This document shows, piece after piece, positions 1 through 6,610 of a stretch of 14,891 nucleotides of DNA. A program made the position numbers and the translations under genes. The DNA comes from M3007 sp033762055. Lineage in GTDB: Bacteria > Bacteroidota > Bacteroidia > Chitinophagales > Saprospiraceae. Location of the stretch: positions 1-14,891 of the forward strand of contig JANRLZ010000459.1 in the NCBI GenBank assembly GCA_033762055.1, given 5' to 3'. Under the pieces are notes generated by a model. That model made no database searches and was not told the DNA's origin. It saw only the letters and a list, made by a program, of their open reading frames with translations. Every line of letters begins with the position of its first letter. Positions within the stretch are counted from its first letter, which is position 1.

Positions 1-2579
1 AGGTACCGATTCAGGGACTGGCAGATTTACAGCCCGGCGACAGCCTCGTTATTACCCTGCTTCGCAGCGATGGACTACTTGTGCGACAGGCTTATGGCGA
101 AGGCGATTTCCCGACCGACAGTTTTCAATTTTCGCTCGGTATTGAAGCCCGGCTGGCGCATTACGCCATCAGCGCCGAGTTTCATACTGCCGACTCGAGT
201 TGGTTGCTGGCTAAGGCATTGAATGTAGTGGCGGGCGATATTTATGTGGTGCAGGGCCAATCCAATGCACAGGCCATTGCTTTTAACGGCGATGCGAATA
301 TCTGGCAAAATAATTTTGTGCGTTGTTTCGGCAACTCCAATCCGGAGGATTATGGCCATGCAAACTGGTATGTCGCGGAAGGGAACGGCTATTTTACTCC
401 CGGTGCGGTGGGGCAATGGGCATTGCGAATGGGGCAACTCATCCAGGCACAACACCAGATACCTGTAGCCATCTTCAACGGCGCGGACCCTGGCCGGCCG
501 ATTGAGTATTTTCAACGCAATGACCTGCTGCCCGATGATTCCACCACCAACTACGGACGTTTGCTCCGGCGCCTGCGCAACGCCGGGGCACTGGAGCACA
601 TTCGCGCGGTGATCTACTACCAGGGGGAATCAGACGGCGACCGGGCCGACATTCACAAGTCGCTTTTTGAAGCGCTTTATGCCGATTGGGAAACTGATTT
701 TCCCGGCGTGGAAGCGTACTATGTTGTGCAGGTAAGAGAGGGTTGCGGGGCGCCCTCACTCCTGTTGCGGGATTATCAGCGGCAATTTCAGGATTATCTC
801 CCCAAATTAACCTCTGTTACAGCCAATGGTATCAACGGACACGACGGTTGCCACTACAATGTGTCGGGCTACCAGCAGTTGGGAGAAAAAATGTTCAAAC
901 ATCTTTCTGCCGCCCTTTACAATGCTCCTTCCGGCCAGCAACTTAATGTACAAATACTGGATGCCGCTTACTCCAATGAAACCAATACCCAAATCACCCT
1001 GCGTACCGATGCCGATTCGCTGACGGCCGCTCCGGGCAGTGGCCTCGACTTCAAGGTCGTCGGTACCGGAAGTTTTGTAACCGACATCCGGACTGAAGGC
1101 AGCCAGATTATCCTAACCCTTGATGTGCCGGTATATGACAGTACTGCCCGATTATCCTACGCCGGACATGCCACCGATGCCGGCGCTTGGGTGCTCAACA
1201 GCGATGGTTATGGGCTTTATACCCGGTATAACCTGCCGGTTGCCAACCACCGTGATTTACCGGGTTACGATATTCCCGGTATCATGTCGGGATCAGGAAA
1301 TTGCCTGGCATTTGACGGCGCCGACGACCGGGTTTATGCAGGGTCTGTGCTGGGGAGTTCGTACACCAAAGAAGCCTGGATATGGTGGACGGGAGGCGGT
1401 GTCGCCAACAATATTATTTCAGGAGCGGCCAATACCGCATTTTGGGCGCCCAATTTCGGGAATGGCTACTATTTATCCGCCGGGCATAACGGCGCCTGGT
1501 TTTTGGTGGTGGATTCCCTCCCGCTGCAACCGTATGAATGGACGCATGTAGCGGTTACGTACGACGCATCGCAGGCGGAGATGCGCTTGTACAAAAACGG
1601 TTTTCAGGTGGCAGTGGCCCAACAGACGCCGCCGCACAACGACCCGGAAATTTATGTAGGTTCGTATGCGGGCGCATTTACTTTTCAGGGGAAAATAGAC
1701 GAGGTAAGAATCTGGGAAACAGCACGCACAAACGATGAAATACGAGCGACCATGTGTAGCAAATTAAGCGGAGATGAGCCCGGATTGCGCAGTTATTTTC
1801 GATTTGATCAGCTGGACGGCGCATTTGCCAACAATGCTGCCGAAGGGCCAGCCGGCGTATTACAAGGCTATACAACCCCTTCCTGGCAGCGATCGGCAGC
1901 GCCGATTGGAACCCGAAGCGTGTATGCTTACAACGATACCGCCGGCTTGAGCCTTGCATTTGATGACGGCGACAGTGTGCAGGTGTACCTTCCCGTACCG
2001 CCCGAATTTTTGCATTTATACGTGGTAGATGAAGTTCCCAATGTACTCGAGGCGCCTTCCGGACATGTGTTGGTAGATCATGCCCGTTATTTCGGCGTGC
2101 ATTTCCCGAAATCGTTTACCGATTCATTGGCGATTACCTGTTTATTTGCTGAAAACCCGTTTGCCGGTATCAATGAAAATTTGCTGGGGCTATGCAACAG
2201 AAGCAATAATGCGCAGCCTTTCTGGGAACCCGACACCATGGCGATTTTGAACCTGCCGGGGAAATATATAAGTACCGGAACCTGGTCTCCCGGCGAATTT
2301 ATCCTCGCTTTGAAGGAAAATACGCTCGATACATCACCGCAATATGTTGATCCAGGGGCAGTTATTTATCCTAATCCTGTACGACATGCCTTTTCAATAC
2401 AGGCCGAAGGAATAAAAACCATGTACCTGTATGATGCAACGGGGCGATTGTGCCTTCAGCGGTCGATGCCTTTTTCGGAAATTGCCACAAGCGCCTTATC
2501 CGACGGCGTTTATTTTCTAAAAGCGTACGATCGTCTTGGACGGGTTTACCAGCAACGCATCGTTATATTAAAAGATTAA
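1..2579 (+). CDS. T9SS-secreted SGNH esterase (sialate O-acetylesterase type) with LamG domain, 5' partial
   Basis: The frame is open from the left edge (first full codon at 3) to TAA at 2577-2579, so the true start and signal peptide lie outside the window. A GTG at 81 sits inside the domain and is not a credible start. Domains, by nucleotide: an SGNH esterase core at about 220-905 with the nucleophile block GDIYVVQGQSNA (Ser codon 261-263), a YYQGESD block (about 615-635) and a DGCH block (Asp 843, His 852), the Ser/Asp/His set expected of the sialate O-acetylesterase family; a beta-sandwich linker (about 950-1260); a LamG/concanavalin-like domain (about 1300-1755) ending in the typical GKIDEVRIW motif; and a T9SS type A sorting domain (about 2361-2576) with YPNP, LYDATGR and GVYFLKA motifs. 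It probably removes O-acetyl groups from a glycan outside the cell, with LamG as the binding module; the substrate cannot be read from sequence. The next gene follows after 7 nt, suggesting an operon. Confidence 0.88.
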   Translation, partial: VPIQGLADLQPGDSLVITLLRSDGLLVRQAYGEGDFPTDSFQFSLGIEARLAHYAISAEFHTADSSWLLAKALNVVAGDIYVVQGQSNAQAIAFNGDANIWQNNFVRCFGNSNPEDYGHANWYVAEGNGYFTPGAVGQWALRMGQLIQAQHQIPVAIFNGADPGRPIEYFQRNDLLPDDSTTNYGRLLRRLRNAGALEHIRAVIYYQGESDGDRADIHKSLFEALYADWETDFPGVEAYYVVQVREGCGAPSLLLRDYQRQFQDYLPKLTSVTANGINGHDGCHYNVSGYQQLGEKMFKHLSAALYNAPSGQQLNVQILDAAYSNETNTQITLRTDADSLTAAPGSGLDFKVVGTGSFVTDIRTEGSQIILTLDVPVYDSTARLSYAGHATDAGAWVLNSDGYGLYTRYNLPVANHRDLPGYDIPGIMSGSGNCLAFDGADDRVYAGSVLGSSYTKEAWIWWTGGGVANNIISGAANTAFWAPNFGNGYYLSAGHNGAWFLVVDSLPLQPYEWTHVAVTYDASQAEMRLYKNGFQVAVAQQTPPHNDPEIYVGSYAGAFTFQGKIDEVRIWETARTNDEIRATMCSKLSGDEPGLRSYFRFDQLDGAFANNAAEGPAGVLQGYTTPSWQRSAAPIGTRSVYAYNDTAGLSLAFDDGDSVQVYLPVPPEFLHLYVVDEVPNVLEAPSGHVLVDHARYFGVHFPKSFTDSLAITCLFAENPFAGINENLLGLCNRSNNAQPFWEPDTMAILNLPGKYISTGTWSPGEFILALKENTLDTSPQYVDPGAVIYPNPVRHAFSIQAEGIKTMYLYDATGRLCLQRSMPFSEIATSALSDGVYFLKAYDRLGRVYQQRIVILKD

Positions 2580-2586
2580 ATGCCCC

Positions 2587-3348
2587 ATGGAACTTTACCT
2601 GCTTTGTGCTTTTGCCTTCCTCGCCGGATTTATTGACAGCATCGTTGGCGGCGGCGGGTTGGTGCAAATCCCGGCTTTTTTTGTGTTGTATCCGCAGTTA
2701 TCCGTCCCGAATGTAATCAGTACCAACCGCCTGGCGTCGGCGGTGGGTACTTCGGTGGCAGCCTGGAACTATGCCCGCAGCGTAAAAATTCCGTGGAAAA
2801 CAGTGGGATACGCCGGGTTGGCCGCAGCCATTTGTTCGTACCTCGGCGCTACGGTGCAAAGTTTGTTGCCATCGGAAGTTTTGAAACCCGTCATACTGGT
2901 ATTAATCGTGGCAATAGCTGTTTATACATATCGAAAAAAGGATTTCGGGCAGGAGGAACGTCACCGGGTAGCGCCGGAAAAATTAGTGTGGTGGGCATCG
3001 GGCATCGGTGCGATACTGGGGTTTTACAATGGTTTTGTCGGTCCCGGTACGGGCAGCCTGCTGGTGTTCGGTTTTGTGAGCGTGATTGGTTACAGTTTTT
3101 TGAGCGCCTCGGCCATTTCAAAAATTGTCAATGTAATTGCCGACGTTTCTTCCCTGGTTTTTTTTCTTTTCCACAAACAAGTTCTTTTTCACCTTGCCCT
3201 GCCCATGATGGTTTGTAATGTTGCCGGCTCGTATGTAGGCAGCCGGATGGCTGTTTTACGTGGAAATGCGTTTATCCGCCAGGTATTTATCGTAGTAGTA
3301 ACCGGCATCGTAGCACGTTTTGCCTGGGACGTTTTTCAGGGGAAATAA
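2587..3348 (+). CDS. TSUP family membrane permease (TauE/SafE, YfcA-like)
   Basis: This 253-residue polytopic inner-membrane protein has the two-fold repeat signatures of the TSUP family (Pfam TauE). The first half has AGFIDSIVGGGGLVQIP (residues 13-29) and TNRLASAVGTSVAAWNY (46-62); the second half has GFYNGFVGPGTGSLL (145-159) and SKIVNVIADVSSLVFF (178-193). Length and motifs match the YfcA group. Family members export or import small organic or inorganic sulfur compounds such as sulfite, sulfoacetate or thiosulfate; the substrate here is unknown. The start is ATG 2587, 7 nt after the esterase stop, with no clear Shine-Dalgarno sequence, and the next gene is 9 nt downstream, so it is probably cotranscribed with both. 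Whether it serves the same pathway as the esterase is inference. Confidence 0.9.
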   Translation: MELYLLCAFAFLAGFIDSIVGGGGLVQIPAFFVLYPQLSVPNVISTNRLASAVGTSVAAWNYARSVKIPWKTVGYAGLAAAICSYLGATVQSLLPSEVLKPVILVLIVAIAVYTYRKKDFGQEERHRVAPEKLVWWASGIGAILGFYNGFVGPGTGSLLVFGFVSVIGYSFLSASAISKIVNVIADVSSLVFFLFHKQVLFHLALPMMVCNVAGSYVGSRMAVLRGNAFIRQVFIVVVTGIVARFAWDVFQGK

Positions 3349-3357
3349 CAACCGACT

Positions 3358-3738
3358 ATGAAAAAAATATCCATACTCCTTGCCATGCTCTCCGCCCTTT
3401 TTTGTCTGCTGGAATGGGGGGGCGGTAACAGCGCTTTTTTGTACGAAGTGGAATACCAGATTTTGTTCCAACAGCAAAATAACATCGAGTCGCTGACGCA
3501 CCCGGCGGTGCTTGTTCCGATGTTGGGCCAATTGTTCCTGCTGGTGGCACTTTTTCAGAAAAAACCCAACAAAAAATGGGTGTACGCCGGTCTTTCCCTG
3601 ATCGCGTTGCTGGTATTGTTGCTGTTGTTAATTGGCGTGTTGAGTAAAAATATCCGAATCATCGGTTGCACCCTCCCTTTTTTGGGCGCGGCAGTCTGGT
3701 GTGTGCGGCTATTTCAGCAAAAAAATCCAACCGTTTGA
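3358..3738 (+). CDS. Small four-helix membrane protein of unknown function
   Basis: This 126-residue protein has no family I recognise. It shows four hydrophobic segments: about residues 4-20, 50-67, 74-95 (very Leu-rich) and 100-117. Between the first two is a polar, Gln/Glu-rich loop of about 30 residues (22-49). A Lys-rich cytoplasmic-looking loop (KKPNKK, 68-73) and a basic C-terminus suggest N and C termini inside the cell. The first segment could instead be a signal peptide, but no clear cleavage site follows it. ATG 3358 begins 9 nt after the TSUP permease stop, which is the main reason to believe it and to place it in the same transcription unit. A permease partner is possible but only inferred from position. 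No terminator-like hairpin is visible in the 89 nt after it. Confidence 0.75.
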   Translation: MKKISILLAMLSALFCLLEWGGGNSAFLYEVEYQILFQQQNNIESLTHPAVLVPMLGQLFLLVALFQKKPNKKWVYAGLSLIALLVLLLLLIGVLSKNIRIIGCTLPFLGAAVWCVRLFQQKNPTV

Positions 3739-3779
3739 CGATCCGGGTACATTATCCGTCCATCTTGCTTCGGCTTCGG

Positions 3780-3787
3780 TAACTTTG
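3780..3787 (+). promoter_or_regulatory. Candidate -7 box for the djlA-like gene
   Basis: TAACTTTG matches the Bacteroidota -7 consensus TAnnTTTG exactly. It lies about 40 nt before the GTG start at 3828, giving a leader of about 30 nt if transcription starts 7-10 nt after the box. No good TTTG element is seen about 20 bp upstream, so the promoter is only partly supported. Confidence 0.45.
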
Positions 3788-3827
3788 CCGCTGCTTTTGT
3801 GTTTTGTAGCGCAAAGTCTCCCTTTTC

Positions 3828-4646
3828 GTGGAAATTAAAGGCAAAATCCTTTGCGGCATCGCCGGTATTTTTTTGTTCGATCGGCTGGGCATTCCTTTCG
3901 GCGGCTTGATCGGCTTTTTTGTCGGCTCCTGGCTGGGGCACTATTTTTTTGATCAGCCGAGAGAGAAAGACCAGTCCGACAACGAGTTCAAGGCCTATCA
4001 GCGTCGGCAGGGAGAGTTTGTTTTTCATGTGTTCCGGCTTTGCGCCAAAATTGCCAAAGCCGACGGCCCGATCAATGAACGCGAGGTGGGGCACATGGAA
4101 AGCCTGATGCGCCATCAGTTTCGGATGAATGAGCGGGGCCGCGCACAGGCCATTAAAATCTGGAAAAACGCCAAAGAATCGAATGATACCTTCGACCAAT
4201 ACGCTCGCGCCTTTTTTGAAGGTTTTGGTCGCGACCGGCATCATGTACTCAACATGCTCGACCTGCTTTTCGCCACAGCCGCCGCCGACGGCGGCTTGCA
4301 TCCGCGTGAAGAAGAATTACTTCTGCGTGCCGCCGGTGTTTTTCAGGTTGGCCGCCTGCAATACGAGCGGGTAAAGGCCCGTCATTATCACGGCCGTATG
4401 GGTGGCGGTGGCCCCCAATATGCCGCTCCGCGTTGGAACCCCCTCGACCCCCACTACGCCATCCTCGGCGCCGAGCCTTCCGACAGCCTCGATATCATCA
4501 AGAAAAAGTACCGCGCACTCGCCAAACAATGGCACCCCGATACCATGGCTGCCAAGGGTATCTCTGCAGAAGCCATGCGCCACGCCAAGGAAAAATTCCA
4601 GCAGATCAACGAAGCCTACGAAAAAATTACCGACGCGCGTAAATAA
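3828..4646 (+). CDS. djlA: DjlA-type membrane-anchored co-chaperone (TerB plus J domain)
   Basis: The product is 272 residues, almost the length of E. coli DjlA (271), with the same order. A Gly-rich N-terminal membrane segment (about 7-41) is followed by a TerB-like helical domain (about 60-180) with paired acidic motifs AKADGPINERE and AADGGLHPREEE, a short Gly-rich linker (190-200) and a C-terminal J domain (about 206-272) with the HPD tripeptide at 236-238. The stretch after HPD also resembles DjlA, with AKG, then AK and a QxINEAYE-like helix. J domains stimulate the ATPase of DnaK; DjlA in E. coli acts at the inner membrane in envelope stress and capsule signalling. The start is GTG 3828: an in-frame TAG at 3807-3809 excludes a longer protein, and the codons between hold no other start. 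HPD is followed by Thr rather than the usual Lys. It converges with the protease gene. Whether it is a strict orthologue of E. coli djlA is inferred. Confidence 0.87.
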   Translation: MEIKGKILCGIAGIFLFDRLGIPFGGLIGFFVGSWLGHYFFDQPREKDQSDNEFKAYQRRQGEFVFHVFRLCAKIAKADGPINEREVGHMESLMRHQFRMNERGRAQAIKIWKNAKESNDTFDQYARAFFEGFGRDRHHVLNMLDLLFATAAADGGLHPREEELLLRAAGVFQVGRLQYERVKARHYHGRMGGGGPQYAAPRWNPLDPHYAILGAEPSDSLDIIKKKYRALAKQWHPDTMAAKGISAEAMRHAKEKFQQINEAYEKITDARK

Positions 4647-4676
4647 GGTTATTACGTCGGCATGAGTGTTTTTTTC
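4621..4676. terminator. Candidate bidirectional terminator between convergent genes
   Basis: CCGACG (4630-4635) pairs with CGTCGG (4655-4660). An alternative inner pairing, CGTAAATAA with TTATTACG, has one bulged A. On the + strand the stem is followed after 8 nt by seven T (4669-4675). On the - strand it is followed by three nt and then six T (complement of 4621-4626). The left arm lies within the last codons of the djlA-like gene. The T-runs are slightly displaced from the stem on the + strand, so termination strength is uncertain. Confidence 0.5.
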
Positions 4677-4706
4677 CCGTTTCTAAACTTCCATCAACCC
4701 TTTCTC

Positions 4707-6338
4707 TCAACTTTTTTTCTTCCGTGGCTTGGCACGGCGGGCGTTGGCTACTGCCTTGGTGGCGTCAATGCGACCATATCCGTAATAAATGCTGTGCCCG
4801 CGCGCGTCGTACTTGCCTCCTTTTGGGTCAATACGTTGACAGGAGTTTCGGATAATTTGTTTTACTTTTTTGGGCGTCATTTCCGGGTTTGCCGCGAGCA
4901 TCAGCGCTACCACACCGGCCATACCCGGACAAGCGCCGGAAGTGCCACCGAAGGAGTCGGTGTAATCGCCTTCGGCATAACCTGGTTTGGCGAGCCGGTC
5001 GGTGGTGCGCAACCCGGAGCTGATCGGGGCGGGGTGCTTGAAATCTTCATGCCCGAAATCGCCGCTGGGAAAACTCACCCAAATGGCCTTTCCAAAATCA
5101 GAGTACACACTGCGTTTGCCGGTATCGTTGCAGGCAGCCACTGAAATAACAGCTTTGTAACTGCAATATCCGTCGTTATCTACCGATTCATTCCCGTTTC
5201 CGGCAGCAAACAGGATGACACAACCCCGGCCTTCACGCCCCTTGGTCAGGGCGTAGTCCATGGCGAGCCGGGTGCTGTCGGGCAAAGCCGTCACACGAAA
5301 ATGCAGCGGATCGTCGGGTGTCCACCAGTCGCCATCGGCGGGTCCCCAGGAACAGGATATAACATCCGCGCCGTGATCGGCGGCCCACACGAAGGCGTTG
5401 GCTTCGGCCATGCTGCCCAGGCCGCTTCGCAGGCGAATCGGCATCAGGTTGGCTTCCGGGGCGGTTCCGCTGGCGCCGTCTTTGAGGCCGGCAGCGCAGG
5501 CAAGCCCGGCGCAGGAAGTGCCATGCGAATCATCATCGGCTTTCGGTCGCGGGTCTTCATTGCCTTCAGTGGCATCGTAAGGATGTACGATACGGCCCGA
5601 AAATTCGGGGTGATTGATATCCACCCCGTCGTCTATGACCGCTATGGTAATGCCTTTCCCGCGGGTTGTTTTCCAGGCATTGTGGATATTGATGTGATTG
5701 TCAATGATTTTACCGGCAATTTTTGTTTTGCCCAAATGCCACTGATTGGGGTGGGGCGGACTTTTAAATCGTCGCTCCTGAATCAGTTCGGGGTGGCAGT
5801 ATTCGATGGATTTTTCTTGCAGAATTTTTTCCGCGATGTTAAATACTTCGAGGCCGGTTCCTTCTTTGGCGCAAACGAAGTATGCGTTGGTCGCAAATAC
5901 GAGTTTGCTTTTTATACTCAAATGATACTTTTCAATAATGGCAAGGCATTCGGCCTCCGGGGTAGCGTCTTTGAATTTGACAAAGAAATTTTCTGTGTAG
6001 AGCATCACCTCGCCGCTTTCTGCGTCTTGCAGGACCCGGCCGGCAAACCGGATTTCCGCTTCTTGTTTCAGGGCGGCTCTGGCCTGGTCGCGGCGGGCAG
6101 TAGGAAGGGCGGACTCCAAACCCAGTCCGGCATTTTCATCTGCCACCCGGCGCACGGTGACTCCCGATTCGGGGAAGGCGGCTACTTCGACGTTGCCCTG
6201 CATCAGACTGCGGCTGCGGGGCGTCATGTCTACATCTTCTAATTTCCGGTTTTTTTTGGTGCGAATGGCGACGAGGTCGGGGCTTTCAACCAATTGAATG
6301 GTTTTGCCTTTTTTACCTCCGAATTTGACTTTGTACAT
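4707..6338 (-). CDS. S8 family subtilisin-like serine peptidase with N-terminal propeptide-like region
   Basis: The product is 543 residues. The peptidase S8 domain spans about 196-535, with catalytic Asp236 (AVIDDGVD), His272 (DSHGTSCAG), oxyanion Asn381 (FAAGNGN) and Ser467 (GGTSGACPGMAG), so the full triad is present. Residues about 112-190 (ENFFVKF, then EKYHL, then IEYCHPE) resemble an I9/fervidolysin-type propeptide fold that would occupy the active site. The first 110 residues form a charged arm with no recognised domain. There is no Sec signal peptide, lipobox or T9SS sorting domain, and the protein ends in a basic tail (RRAKPRKKKS). It may therefore act in the cytoplasm or be exported another way. 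ATG 6338 is the start; just upstream is the ACGGNNN repeat. The crp-type regulator lies upstream on the same strand but is separated by 272 nt and a terminator. The substrate is unknown. Confidence 0.92.
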   Translation of the reverse strand: MYKVKFGGKKGKTIQLVESPDLVAIRTKKNRKLEDVDMTPRSRSLMQGNVEVAAFPESGVTVRRVADENAGLGLESALPTARRDQARAALKQEAEIRFAGRVLQDAESGEVMLYTENFFVKFKDATPEAECLAIIEKYHLSIKSKLVFATNAYFVCAKEGTGLEVFNIAEKILQEKSIEYCHPELIQERRFKSPPHPNQWHLGKTKIAGKIIDNHINIHNAWKTTRGKGITIAVIDDGVDINHPEFSGRIVHPYDATEGNEDPRPKADDDSHGTSCAGLACAAGLKDGASGTAPEANLMPIRLRSGLGSMAEANAFVWAADHGADVISCSWGPADGDWWTPDDPLHFRVTALPDSTRLAMDYALTKGREGRGCVILFAAGNGNESVDNDGYCSYKAVISVAACNDTGKRSVYSDFGKAIWVSFPSGDFGHEDFKHPAPISSGLRTTDRLAKPGYAEGDYTDSFGGTSGACPGMAGVVALMLAANPEMTPKKVKQIIRNSCQRIDPKGGKYDARGHSIYYGYGRIDATKAVANARRAKPRKKKS

Positions 6339-6344
6339 GGTTTT

Positions 6345-6393
6345 ACGGTTTACGGTCTACGGCCAACGGTGGACGGCCTACGGTGAACGGTAG
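6345..6393. repeat. Degenerate 7-bp tandem repeat, seven ACGGNNN units
   Basis: Seven consecutive heptamers keep ACGG in exact register: ACGGTTT, ACGGTCT, ACGGCCA, ACGGTGG, ACGGCCT, ACGGTGA, ACGGTAG (units at 6345, 6352, 6359, 6366, 6373, 6380, 6387). An eighth ACGG follows one base out of register at 6395. The other strand reads as CCGTNNN units. It begins 6 nt upstream of the protease start codon (on the - strand), so it would lie in the mRNA leader just before translation begins. Further ACGG units recur at 6448-6470. Confidence 0.85.
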
Positions 6394-6394
6394 C

Positions 6395-6410
6395 ACGGAC
6401 TTCAGTCCGT
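6395..6410. repeat. Palindrome with 7-bp arms and 2-nt loop
   Basis: ACGGACTTCAGTCCGT folds into a perfect 7-bp stem (ACGGACT with AGTCCGT) around TC. It lacks a following T-run, so it is not a normal terminator. It sits directly beside the ACGGNNN tandem repeat and shares its ACGG core. Confidence 0.8.
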
Positions 6411-6419
6411 CGGGAGCAG

Positions 6420-6433
6420 CGGCATTTATGCCG
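6420..6433. repeat. Second palindrome, 6-bp arms
   Basis: CGGCATTTATGCCG forms a 6-bp stem (CGGCAT with ATGCCG) around TT, 9 bp after the first palindrome. Twin short palindromes of this kind resemble REP-like dispersed elements, but no second copy of the pair exists in this window. Confidence 0.75.
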
Positions 6434-6447
6434 ATGATGTCGAAAAA

Positions 6448-6470
6448 ACGGCTTACGGTGTGAACGGCGG
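6448..6470. repeat. Distal ACGGNNN units
   Basis: ACGGCTT and ACGGTGT (6448-6461) are in heptamer register, followed after two bases by ACGGCGG (6464-6470). These flank the two palindromes on the side away from the protease gene, so repeat, palindromes and repeat together form one compound element at 6345-6470. Confidence 0.65.
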
Positions 6471-6472
6471 TG

Positions 6473-6504
6473 TAAAAATAGCAGAAAGGGATGTAATTGC
6501 CAAA
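6473..6504 (-). promoter_or_regulatory. Candidate promoter for the S8 protease
   Basis: On the - strand, TTTG (complement of 6501-6504) is followed after exactly 20 bp by TATTTTTA (complement of 6473-6480), one mismatch from the Bacteroidota -7 consensus TAnnTTTG. The predicted transcript would start near 6465 and carry a leader of about 125 nt containing the palindromes and heptamer repeats. The -33 element overlaps the T-run of the upstream terminator. Confidence 0.35.
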
Positions 6505-6537
6505 AAAGCGAAAGGCCTCCCACGGCAGGGAAGCCTT
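6502..6537 (-). terminator. Intrinsic terminator of the Crp/Fnr-family gene
   Basis: On the - strand, AAGGCTTCCC, loop TGCCGT, then GGGAGGCCTT form a 10-bp stem with one G-U wobble (6537-6512). After TCGC comes a run of six T (6507-6502). It lies about 75 nt after the stop codon of the regulator gene and would separate it from the protease gene. Confidence 0.72.
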
Positions 6538-6610
6538 ACACGAATTCAAACTTGCAGCGAATTTATCTTTCAGGCCAAACCGGCGAGAAAAAGCGGGGGG
6601 ATGCTTTCTC

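Noticed and set aside
81..83. GTG as start of the esterase
   Set aside because: The frame is open upstream to the window edge and the upstream codons read as continuous domain sequence. A start here would leave no signal peptide on a protein with a T9SS tail.
5301..6242. 313-codon reading frame antisense to the S8 protease
   Set aside because: The protease on the opposite strand has all catalytic motifs; the antisense product has no recognisable features.
6345..6470. CRISPR array
   Set aside because: The repeated unit is 7 bp with a 4-bp core. There are no repeats and spacers of CRISPR size and no cas genes.
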